Of a DNA stretch of 64,000 bases, positions 36,736 through 46,700 are shown piece after piece. The stretch spans positions 1 through 64,000 of the forward strand of contig JAODUP010001284.1 of the NCBI GenBank assembly GCA_025642065.1. Reading direction: 5' to 3'. The notes under the pieces were generated by a model. It worked only from the letters and a program-made list of their open reading frames with translations. It was not told where the DNA came from and did not search any database. How positions within the stretch are numbered: position 1 is the stretch's first letter; every line of letters starts with the position of its first letter. Source of the stretch: Paralvinella palmiformis. Lineage: Eukaryota > Annelida > Polychaeta > Terebellida > Alvinellidae. A program made the translations under genes and the position numbers.

Positions 36736-37458
36736 AATTACACTGATTTCGAGATCATGGGATATTTATTCACACAAACACATTTATGTGTGTGTACATA
36801 CACACATATTTATCAAAATTACATTGATATATTTGTTACATATGATAAATGAGCTTATTTCCTGTAGTGTAGGATTAAACTAGATTCTGAGTTGAAAATG
36901 ATCAGATTTCCTTCCAAAAAGATCTTTCTCTATTGAGAATGTTGTCCATAAGGTACTTAAAAATTTGAAACTATTTTAAAATTGCCTCAAACAACTAGCT
37001 ATTTTAGTCGTCTAGCTGTTTTAGTCATCTAGCTATTTTAGTCATCTAGCTGTTTAGTCGTCTAGCTATTTTAGTCATCTAGCTGTTTAGTCGTCTAGCT
37101 ATTTTAGTCGTCTAGCTATTTTAGTCGTCTAGCTATTTTAGTCGTCTAGCTATTTTAGTCATCTAGCTGTTTAGTCGTCTAGCTATTTTAGTCATCTAGC
37201 TGTTCAACTGATCCAGATGAATGAGGGGATGACTCAGTTGTCATTAAAATGCTACTGTACCAATGATAAAATATGGTCCAGCACTGCTGACCATTTCACT
37301 GAACCCTATACATAATATAAACAAATAGTATAATTTTCAAGGACAATTAAATGATCAAACAGAGAACTTGAGAAATGGTTTTGGCTCAGAGAAGTAACAA
37401 CCAAAGTAGTAGTTTGTGAGCGTTAGTTCTTACCTTGTTTTGTTTTTTCCGGCACAGA
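33847..37458 (-). CDS. Calmodulin-like EF-hand protein (multi-exon; start exon not found)
   Basis: Coding exons on the minus strand: 37458-37434 (25 nt), 36196-36056 (141), 34444-34347 (98), 34147-34000 (148), 33872-33847 (26, stop TAA). Every junction has AG at the acceptor and GT at the donor. Phases (0,1,1,0,1) join into one open frame of 145 codons. A start codon alone in an upstream exon, as in calmodulin genes, would give 146 aa. Protein landmarks (counting that Met as 1): SVPEKTKQALQEAF, EF loop 1 at 19-30 (DYDKDGRIAASE, complete), loop 2 near 53-64 (degenerate, one residue longer), loop 3 at 92-103 (DKQGNNTVSVAD, weakened at positions 3, 6 and 12), loop 4 at 128-139 (DPNAEGTCNIND, plausible). 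Likely a cytosolic calcium sensor or light-chain-like subunit; the partner is unknown. It is a paralog of the plus-strand gene 43713-56185. Confidence 0.9.
34962..35031 (-). mobile_element. tRNA-like SINE head in intron
   Basis: A 70-nt minus-strand sequence starts GGGCACCTCCATGACCTAAC, with A box TGACCTAACTGGTGGTGCAG and B box GGGTTCAAAATTGCCC. It lies between two EF-hand exons. The head differs from family 1, so it is a separate SINE type or a decayed tRNA gene. Confidence 0.6.
35636..35706. mobile_element. Short interspersed-repeat end with GTTTAACGACAC motif
   Basis: GGATGGATGAATGAATGAAT is followed by GTTTAACGACACATC. From memory this motif is common in molluscan interspersed repeats. 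It lies in an intron. Confidence 0.35.
36692..36732. repeat. (TA)n microsatellite
   Basis: A TA run in the intron 36197-37433. Confidence 0.9.
36996..37204. repeat. 17-bp minisatellite (TAGCTATTTTAGTCGTC)
   Basis: About 12 units alternating between the 17-bp form and a 16-bp form (TAGCTGTTTAGTCGTC), in the same intron as the TA run above. Confidence 0.92.
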
Positions 37459-37499
37459 CTGAAAATAAGAAAACAATATTGGTTACGACTTGAGAAAAT

Positions 37500-37990
37500 T
37501 AATATTTAATACTAGTAATAATAATAATTACAAAACTTCTCTAGCAACAATATCCTCGAAAAGAATCAAGCTCAGTGGTGCACCTAGTACAGGGGTTGGG
37601 CAAACTCATAGTCCGGGTATGATGCAATGTTCAACAATGATCAGATGGCAAGGAAACTTAGGTAGGATAAGCGAGTCTGAAAAGGTGAGTTTTCAAATGG
37701 TGATGGAAAGAAACTATGCTATTTGATGACTTAACGTGTTCAGGGAGTGAATTCCAAAGAGTAGGGACAGCAACTGAAAAACTGAGAAGTAACTGTTTAT
37801 GAAAACTTTGATGCATATGAAACACTACGAAGTCTCCAAACGTGATAGCTTGAGAAATACAAAACGTTTAAGACTGTCGCTTGGGTATTACAGCATCTGG
37901 ATACCTGTACTCATTAGTTTGACATTGTTTTAAAATGCTTTTGAGGATATATCTTGCTCAAATCAGTTCTGCCACATTATTATCAGGTAT
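37500..37990 (-). mobile_element. LINE 3' end (CR1-like family L3), copy 1
   Basis: Matches 46990-47600 in the same orientation (blocks AATTACAAAACTTCTCTAGC, AATATCCTCGAAAAGAATCA and GAGTTTTCAAATGGTGA). In the better-kept copy the minus strand encodes the usual RT carboxy end, so this is the 3' part of the same LINE. The AATAATAAT run marks the tail end. It lies directly upstream of the first located EF-hand exon. Confidence 0.75.
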
Positions 37991-38010
37991 AAAGACATAA
38001 ATTTTGGTAG

Positions 38011-38198
38011 ATGATGATTGATGTTTTATGGCCACTTTTGTGCACATGGTAGGCTAAATGGGCTGAGTGACCTGCAAAGGTAATGAAGCAAAGTCAAATC
38101 AAAGAAGAAACACCTTTCAGATATGCCCACCTCAATATTCGAACACGGTATTAGTGATCTGTGATCCAACACACTATTGTTAGATCATGGAGGTGCCC
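38011..38198 (-). mobile_element. tRNA-derived SINE, family 1 (minus strand)
   Basis: The reverse complement gives GGGCACCTCCATGATCTAAC, a B box with GTGTTCGAATATTG, ATATCTGAAAGGTGTTTC, and a tail CCATAAAACATCAATCATC. It is diverged relative to 14082. Confidence 0.82.
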
Positions 38199-38446
38199 AT
38201 TAGAAGAAAGAACACTCTTTAAGGTTAATGTACAATGCTGAAAGTTATGTTATCAAACCGTAAAACTCAACTATTAATGAAAATGAATGAGCTACAGGTA
38301 TGCTGATTGGAGAATTTATTTTGTGAAATTTCAAAAGTAAATAAACAAAATAATTTGTTCTTCACATTTCAGCATCTCATGCTTATATTATTTTACATAT
38401 TTTCAATGGAAGTTTGACCTTAAACTATGCATCAGATGTTTAGGAC

Positions 38447-39325
38447 GTGGCATTTCAGGGTTTTTGGCCAATCATGAAGCATCTTATGAAGCAACTAGGG
38501 GGTTCACAATTTAAATGTCCAGCCTTTATCAAAATGCTTTATGCTTGTGCATCGCGTCTTACACATATTACCATAATTGATTCATTGTTGCTTTGTTTTT
38601 TGGGGAGAATTCCCAGGCTGTCGCTTATTCGGCACAGCCTCTATGTTGGAGTGGTTGAAAACCCCCCTCCCCCACCACTCACAGGAGAGCAGTATGGAAA
38701 GATGAAGCCAAAATACCCTGAGGGTGGCTACTGCCAGAGTGTTTTACCAACAAGACAAGATGTTGCCAGTTATCCATGTCTTATTATTTATACACCACTT
38801 GACGATGTCGCAGAAGCAGCATGGTTTCAGCATTTTGCTGCCTGGAAATCACCCAATCAATTTATGAACAGCAACAGACCCAGCCTTTCTGTACATCCCC
38901 CACCACTGGTACGCTGCAGTACGTTCACTGGTACTAGTGGCAGAGGTATGTCGGGGCAGATTGTTTCTTTTTCAAAATTTGCCAAGCCAACCAGTAGGTG
39001 GTCTCAAAGTGGTAAGGTTGAGTACATCGGCCATAATACATTCCCTCCCTTGCAATATCACAGACATCGGTTCCTCAAACCGGGACCATCCATCACATTT
39101 GAATTGTTCCAAGTCCAACACTCAAATCATCAGCAAAATAGCACTAAGTTTTGCCTGATTTTTCATAACCAGAAATATTCTAATTCTGTCAGTAAGCGAG
39201 AATTCTTTTCAACTAGTTTTCAACATGCTGATGTATTCAGCGAGACAACTCTTCAAACAATGTGCGTGTTTATTAGAGTTTGGCTTATTTTTGTCCCAAA
39301 AACACAAACGGGACCAATAAACTGA
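38447..39325 (+). other. Open frame of 292 codons, product not recognised
   Basis: This is the longest open frame in the window that is not made of tandem repeats. The translation begins MAFQGFWPIMKHLMKQLGG, has a proline run (residues about 73-77, NPPPPPL) and ends PKTQTGPIN. No signal peptide, zinc finger, RT or transposase motif is visible, and no good splice sites frame it. The opposite strand is full of stops. It lies in the region upstream of the minus-strand EF-hand gene, on the other strand. It could be part of an unrecognised transposon, a processed pseudogene or a chance frame. Confidence 0.3.
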
Positions 39326-40498
39326 TGAATAGTTTGTTATTCATATAAATACAAAGAAATGGCAACAATTAACATATCTAGTATGGAATATATAACACTT
39401 GGCTCCACATATACATGATATAGGGAATAACATGAGTCTGAAAACCGGAGTTTTAATAAGAATATTCCAGCGGCCCCGTTTATAATGGAAAGTATATAAG
39501 GGAGATCCCGGAGATGGCGGACAACCGTGTTTGTTTACAATTATTAATAACCTGTTAGCATCAATGACATGCACTTAAGACAAAAGGAAGAACATTTTCT
39601 AGTTTAAATGGTATTCCATCCCAAAACAATAGTCAATCGTAAACAAGTTTTGATGATTGGGAGTAACTGGTGGGTTTACAGTGTCGTTGATCCATCAGCC
39701 TGTCAAACCACATGTCACTAGTCTGGGGGGGGGGCAGTTTAGCAAGGGGTTGTATAAAAATATATATTCAAACATAATTTGCATTTATACTGGTATGTTT
39801 TCCCTGCTGGTCAACATTGAGTGTTCAGCGAAGATGACAAACATGATCCCAAACACATGTGGATGTCTACCAATGCCATTTATCATGACTCATCACAGCT
39901 AATGATGGCTGGTCAAGTCACTTATCTTATCTTGTTAACATGCCTTTCTAACTTGCCTTTTCGATGTTTTAACATTTTTCATGATCAAATTGCCGAGTTT
40001 ACTGACCAGTACAATGTAATGTGTGTCAGGTTGATATTGCTTTCGCAAAAGGGGTGTGTTTTTTCTACATGTATGTATCAGTGTCTGGATAGATCTGAGA
40101 GGTGGAGTGCCAGTGATTGATGGGACTGATTGATGGAATGCGGGACAGCGCCCCCCCCCACAGCGAATGTTTGTCTGGATCTGGCAACTGAGTCATTTAT
40201 ATCAATAATATACATGGCATCTTATTTTAAAGTGGGACAGACAGCGAGTTCTAAGCCAATCAGAGACAATCACTGTGGTGATTGCTGGGTAATTAATTTT
40301 TTTCAAAACGTGTGTACTACAAGATGGCCAACACTTGATTGGTTATGTTGCGTTGTAACATGATCAGCGAGTACCATGTGTGGCCACATTTTGATGAAGA
40401 AATCTTACCTTTATGCAGGTAATAGTGTAATGAGATTGGGATAGGGGTAATGAGATTGGGATAGGGATGTGTCTACTGGGTCTGTATGTGGAGCGGCC
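39326..40498. other. Non-coding, no feature recognised
   Basis: Poly-G near 39725-39734 and poly-C near 40150-40160. GTAATGAGATTGGGATAGG is repeated in tandem twice at 40428-40465. Confidence 0.5.
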
Positions 40499-40590
40499 AA
40501 TCCCCAGACAAACATCCCACAAAGACGGGTGTGAGCCAGATTTGAAGTGATAACACAGAGGTTTGTGGCGCAATGTACTAATTAATGCAC
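40499..40590 (-). mobile_element. tRNA-like SINE, family 2
   Basis: On the minus strand TTAGTACATTGCGCCACAAA is followed by CTTCAAATCTGG and GTCTTTGTGGGATGTTTGTC. It aligns with the plus-strand copy at 55881. Confidence 0.6.
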
Positions 40591-40763
40591 TACAGCATGT
40601 CTACTGGGGAAGTGTTTGTAGTGCAGCCAACAGGCAAAATGTTGGGGCTATAATTTGCTGTGCACAAATGAAAATTGTTAGAATAAGTCTTAACCGAGTT
40701 TGAATATGAAAACTTAATGAGTCTGATTATTATTGTTGAGCTAGTCCACAACTAAATGATCTG

Positions 40764-40850
40764 TGAGCTCCAGTGGTCAAGAATGTTGCACTTTGGGTGT
40801 TACAGGGTTGCTTTGCCCTAACTGCCAAGGGTCACAGGTTCAGTCTCATC
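40764..40850 (+). mobile_element. tRNA-like SINE head
   Basis: GAGCTCCAGTGGTCAAGAAT resembles a tRNA 5' half with an A box, and ACAGGTTCAGTCTCATC is a good B box about 65 bases on. Confidence 0.55.
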
Positions 40851-41089
40851 AAAAGGTCAAAACATTTCCAGGAAGTAATTTCTCGGCTCACAACATCATG
40901 GGCAAGTGACCATTTTAAAAGGCTCTGTCATTTCCACTGAATCCAAAAAAAGGGGGCATTAAATATCCCCTGAAGACTTACTACACTATGGTACTTGGTA
41001 GTGACAACATTTGGGGGTAATTTGGCTCCATCTTTCTGTACTGGACCTAATGTGACTGGCAAGGGGGGAGATTATCAACAGTCATTTAA

Positions 41090-41150
41090 TTGAATAATAA
41101 AAAGGGACCACACTGGAAATAAGTGCTCGCACTTTCGTGTACTATCCCTG
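41090..41150 (+). mobile_element. LINE 3' terminal fragment
   Basis: AATAATAAAAAGGGACCACA then CTGGAAATAAGTG resembles the reverse complement of 58262-58325, the 3' end of the LINE at 58.26-60.06 kb. No coding part is kept here. Confidence 0.5.
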
Positions 41151-41701
41151 TTTCATGATCAGAGGTCATGAAATGAAAGGAATGCTAGACAGCTCGGCCC
41201 CCTTACGACAACAGTGTGTTGTACTTGTAGTAATGCGCAACATTGAATCAGTTGGGTGGAGCTAACATCAAACGTAGGCCAATCACTGGCATGATTTAAA
41301 GAGCAAATATCAATTGATTGATAGTTAATTGTTGGTGACATTTGTCAAAGCATATTCAATATAATAGAGTCCTGTAATCCTAATTTTTTGACAAATAGAA
41401 GTGTGTGTGTGTATTCTGACAAATGTAACTGTGTGTGTGATTGTGTACTAAATGCGTTTTTTATTTCCTGTCATGTTGTTTTAACGGCATCAAATAAATT
41501 TTGGGTTTGCGTTTGTACTTTGTGCTGCAGACTATATAATGTTTACAGTTTCTGAATAATGAAGATAACTAGACACTTTACATTTTTAAATATCCACTAC
41601 AAATGTCACATTGAGCTTGCCTTGGATTCATTACCATCACATTTCACACAGCTTTACATGCACTTTTTTTCATATCAGTAGTGCACCATAATGCCAAGTT
41701 G

Positions 41702-41771
<70 letters not shown>

Positions 41772-41775
41772 CTAA
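41151..41775. other. Non-coding with (TA)n at 41704-41771
   Basis: No gene seen. The interrupted TA run ends at the next element. Confidence 0.6.
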
Positions 41776-42729
41776 TATAGAGTATATGTGGCAATTTTGG
41801 GACACTTAACACATAATTAACCACAAAATGTTTTTTTCATATTAGAAAAGTAGAATCCATTTCAAAACATTTATCCAACTTCAAGCTTCCCATAAATGTG
41901 CATTTCTTAATTATGTATGTTTTGGCACCATAAATTATCTGAAATTGAAGCACAGGTCACCAAGCAGAATTAGAACATTTCCGGCAGAATTAGAACATTT
42001 CCGGCAGAATTCGGACACTTCAGTATTTTTTTTAATAAATTGCAAATTCGAGAAAACAACCAGAGGAACTATTAATAAATGTCATATACTATTTCATTAA
42101 AACACAAGGATATTAAGTCCCTACAACTAGAACGACATTAATCACAATTTGGTACTTGCTCATCTTTCTGATGATAGTTTTTGGGTTTTCTGAATATAAT
42201 AAAGTGAATTTGTTAATTATCAAATAATATATTGTGTCTATGCATGCAATTTATTGTGTTATTCATTATTTCTTTAATTAATTTCATATCATTGAACTCT
42301 ATATTCAACTTTATTGTAAAGCTGATATTTCAATTTAGTGTGGTGTCCGAAAACTGAAAGGTATTATATTCAAAATGGCAGCATTTTAATAAATCAAACC
42401 TTAGTCAATATGTTTTGGCAAAAAACAGATGAAATAAGACTAATAAGAGACCAAGATGGCTCAAATGAAACCTTGCTTCTTACTACTACTGCGTAAGAGC
42501 AAGAAACGTCTCTTACGCTGAACAATGGAGAAGTAAATGAAATTGTTTTATACCTTAACGGAGTGTTACACAAAACAATTTTTAATTTTCATGGCAAGAG
42601 GAGAGTTGTGTGTTGAACGTCATTACTTTATCATGTTAATATGTCATTGATTTTTGTGTGCCTCAAACGAATTTGTAACGAAGTGTCCGAATTCTGGCAG
42701 TATCCGAAAATACCAATGTCTACTCTATA
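41776..42729. mobile_element. TIR element of about 0.95 kb, non-autonomous
   Basis: The left end TATAGAGTATATGTGGCAAT (41776) and the right end, read on the minus strand, TATAGAGTAGACATTGGTAT are imperfect inverted repeats. Both continue to the shared sequence GAATTCGGACACTTC (about 42006 and the complement near 42681). The interior has no open frame of note. TAGAACATTTCCGGCAGAAT is tandemly doubled near 41970-42008. Flanking TA suggests a TA-targeting family, but this is not certain. Confidence 0.5.
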
Positions 42730-42889
42730 TATATAATATACACACACACACAAGACAACTCGGCCCGGACCAAGCTGTCATTTGGGCAGAGCTATCCAAG
42801 CACCACTGAAAGATATCAAGCAATTAATCAATCTTATAATATAAAAAAATTCAAGTACTGCTGGTCTATTATAGAAGTTTTGTATTAAA

Positions 42890-43245
42890 AAGAATCTAGT
42901 CTATAATATAGATCTAGTCTAACAATAGTTGGGTATAGTTTTTAAAATAAATATATTATTGATTTGTATAAGCTATAGACTAGATCTAGATTATACCTTA
43001 TTATACGTAATAATTATTATATATCTACCATTAGACTGATAATTAGGTTTAGTATAGACTCAACAGAACTTTACAAGTCTGGACTCTAATCTCTAGTCAC
43101 TAGACTAGATCTAGTGACAGTAGACAAGTAGTCTAGTCACTACACTAGACTAGTCACTGGTCTAGTGTATAGTGAGACTGAGAGTCTAGTCTAGTCTAGT
43201 TCTACTTCTAGTCACTAGTGAGTAGATTCTAATTTAATCAATAAT
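42890..43245. repeat. CTAG-rich tract
   Basis: Many copies of CTAG, mostly as TCTAGT or CTAGAC, give dense short palindromes. A second patch lies at about 43785-43835, and weaker ones reach 44140. They lie on both sides of the predicted first exon of the plus-strand gene. Confidence 0.75.
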
Positions 43246-43429
43246 CTTTTATCAAATATTACTATTGTGCACACCAATGTATTTACATCTCCGAAATATA
43301 TTTATTAATACAAAATATTAATTATATATTAACCATATAAATACCATTTTCAGTTTGGTGTCTTCAAATATCGCCAACAATTTTGGGCGTCGTCTTCCTC
43401 GAAGTAAGGCACACCTTATGGGACAATTT

Positions 43430-43715
43430 TTTTATATAAGGGAGCAGTCATTGCTCCAGGTAAGCCTGAAAGTTAATTTCTTTATTAGCTGTATAATGTT
43501 CCAGTGAATAAACTATTATATCTAGAATAATTTAATTAATTATTTGCAATGCATTAACGTGAATAATTATTTTGATATCACGCGAATCGAAACTTTATAT
43601 TTTCATTTGTGATATAGAGTTCTCCCTTTTGGTGTGTTCGTAACCGGAAATGACCGTGTTGTCAGTTTAAAAGTTAGTGCTTGTCTCCTGTGGTGAAGAA
43701 ATTAGCTGAATTATG
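43430..43715 (+). promoter_or_regulatory. Probable 5' UTR and promoter region of the plus-strand EF-hand gene
   Basis: A TATA-like TTTATATAAGGG lies near 43430 and a possible UTR donor (CTCCAG/GTAAGC) near 43460. The start codon at 43713 ends its exon. A short upstream ATG frame (ATGACCGTG...TAA) lies near 43650. These are positional inferences; no transcription start is visible. Confidence 0.3.
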
Positions 43716-46700
43716 GTAAGATAAGACTCCCATGTTAATTTTTTTATTTAAATATGTGGACATCTTCACGATTACTGAATTAGATCTAGATCTACACATC
43801 TACTATGACTATCTAGATCTAGTCTAGTGACTAGTCCCCAATTCGTCGATTCGCCATGGCGGTGATGGGCCATGGCCCATGCCCATTCAATGATTCATTA
43901 TTTCACTTGTTAGTGTTACTGTCAGTACTAGTCAGTAGTCTACATCTAGATACTAAGATAGGCGTAGTCAGTAATGAGTCATTTGACTCTGTGACTGTGA
44001 GTCACTGTCTCAACCAACAAGACTGGAATTAGACTCTTCTCACCATACTCCAAACGGTAGACATATCACATAGAATGATAGATCTAGTTAGTAAGTTACT
44101 AACCAGGTCCAGAGTGACTGAATGGTATAGATCTAGACTGTAGTACAGTAGTGGGTTCCCGGTCAATTTGCCCCACAGGACATTCGCCTCAATTCTGTTT
44201 GCCCCGGTGTCCATAGATTCGCATCACTATGTTTGGTTCATTCGCCCGGTCTTAGTTCATTCGCCTCTCTATCTTTCATTTGCCCCATATTAATTTTAGT
44301 GTTTGGAACTGTTTAAAGTGTTTTACCAAAGAGATTCTTTCAGAGTGAGACAGTTTATGGGCTACATTTGAAGTCCATATATTGGATTTGTTTACATAAA
44401 GTTGTAGTTCAGTGATTAAACCAGTGCATGTCATACGTCATTTCAAGTTTATTATGAAAAAAAATTCATTTTATGAGTTTAGTATAATACAAATATATAT
44501 ATATATATATTCAGTTTATATAACTGGGCCGTTTATGTGAGCACATGCATCTCTCGCCGTTTGAATAATCTTCCCAGTACTGGGCGTACTTGGCGTGTGT
44601 CGCTGTACATTTCTTTTTCCGGTATCAAATTAATTTGTTGTTTGATAGCAGTCGGGCCTGGACACTGACAAACCGAGACTCTCTGTGAAGAAGTTCTATT
44701 ATTAAATAAAAGGGCAGATTCTCGTGGCCACGGTTATGGTATCCCTCACGTCGTTATTTGTTCTAAACCCTTATTGAAAGACGGACCATGATTTTGGGGG
44801 CCAGGTGGTGCTATTAATCCATGTTGAGCGCAGGTATTCTACAAGGTCACACAGTAGTGGGGTTGAAGCCTTCCCAGCAAGTCTATCAAATACTGATTCA
44901 ATGTGTTTGTGTGGCAGGAATGGCAACACCATTAGGCATCTGATGTATGTGTACAGTGAATCCTTGGCAAGGTAGGATGGTGCAAGTCCAAGGCTCTGGA
45001 CCTGCAAAGAGAGAAAGCATACATTATAGCTATATCTAGTATAATTGTGATAAATCAAATAAACTGGATGCTTATCAAAAGAATTCACATTAATATCTAA
45101 TGAAATACAACAGAACACAATTTATTGCAAACGTTTATTTAGGAGAATGCACCAAGACCGAGGCGAATGAACCAAACTTGGAGCGGGGCGTATTTTTGTA
45201 ACATATCACAAAAAGCTTATATTCCTTCACATCATGTATTTATCAAAACATTCACGTTAATGTCTAATGAAATACAACAGAACACAATTTATTGCAAACG
45301 TTTATTTTGGACTATTTAGCAGGTTCACTGCTTCACAGCATATTTCTGGCAGGGCGAATGCACCAAGACTGAGGCGAATGAACCAAACTTGGAGCGGGGC
45401 GAATAGGCTTGAGGCGAATGTCCCGTGGGGCGAATCGACTTGATACCCTGTAGTGTAGGTCCAAATTGCCCGCGATATGAAAACGGCCGCAGCATGACCA
45501 ATATTGAATACTGCTACCTGTATAAACTATTTAGTGTTATTAGAAGCAGTCAAGTGTTTAATTAGGTCAGCCTTAATAAAATGTTTGTTTGGGATAACAT
45601 GAGAAAAAAGCTCACCAGGCAGGTATTTTATATATTTTTATTGTATGAAATTGTCACCAGAGATTATCAGCCTTTAAAAAATGATGTGGCAGTAAAGATC
45701 TGCATATGATATGATGAAAAATGTAATACTTTATTTGGCCAGTGTATGTCCATTCATTTAATATAAATAACTATAGTATATGGGGTTATAGGGCCTTTCT
45801 TTTGGCACCAGCCAGTGGACTCAGCTTTAGTATCTGGTAGCCGTTACACAATACACCGATCCCTGTAGGCATGCGCATTTGGAACCCGGGTGAGTTATTT
45901 ATTTATTAAGTCAGAAAAAAATATGTCAACTGGCCGGTAACATAAAAGTTAATGGGACTATTTGAAACAAGATGGATTTAAGCATTCCGACTGAGCCAAG
46001 GAGCATGGCCAATTTAGAATAATCTCACATATTTGGATACATGAATCTAATCTGAATACAGGTAGCATGTTTTCATATACAGATATATATAGAGTGCCCT
46101 AAAATACGATCTCATTGAAATTATTCTTAAAACAACAAATCAGATCCGGGCATCTTTTTGATCAATGGTCACGCTGCAACAGACACACTATTTATGGTGA
46201 CTTAAGTCATGAATCCAGCATTTATTTATTTCAGGACACAAATAATTTAAACTAGAGATGTGGCAGTTTTATATTTCTTTCACACTTATCAAAAGAATAG
46301 TGTATTTTATTCTGAAATTTGTGTCGGTTAAACATAAACAATCCTGCTGAAGAAACAACGCTGTCAGCGTAGCGGTTGTGTAAAATTAAAAACTATGAAT
46401 ATTCAGTACCACATGATTACTGCTGCGGCCTACATCAAGTCACTGGGCGAAATGAGACTAGTGCATGGCTTAACAAACTCTGCCTTTATACAGCTATATG
46501 TAAATAAGCTGGCTGATATGTTGCACGTATTTGCCAACTTAAATATGCTATCAACAGCAAGTGAAATTGAAACCATTTCGGATGCCGCCATCATATTGCC
46601 GAATGTTTACAAGGTCACTGTCATTAGCGGGTGACTTTTTTTTGCACCCGGCTGCATTTTTTGTGTGCATAGAATACTCCATCCGGCATTTTTCTCGCCA

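Noticed and set aside
44029..44214. Minus-strand ATG/GTGAGA at 44042 as first exon of the minus-strand EF-hand gene
   Set aside because: The splice motif fits a start-codon-only exon, but it is one of several ATG/GT sites and lies beyond the start of the plus-strand gene. It cannot be chosen without transcripts.
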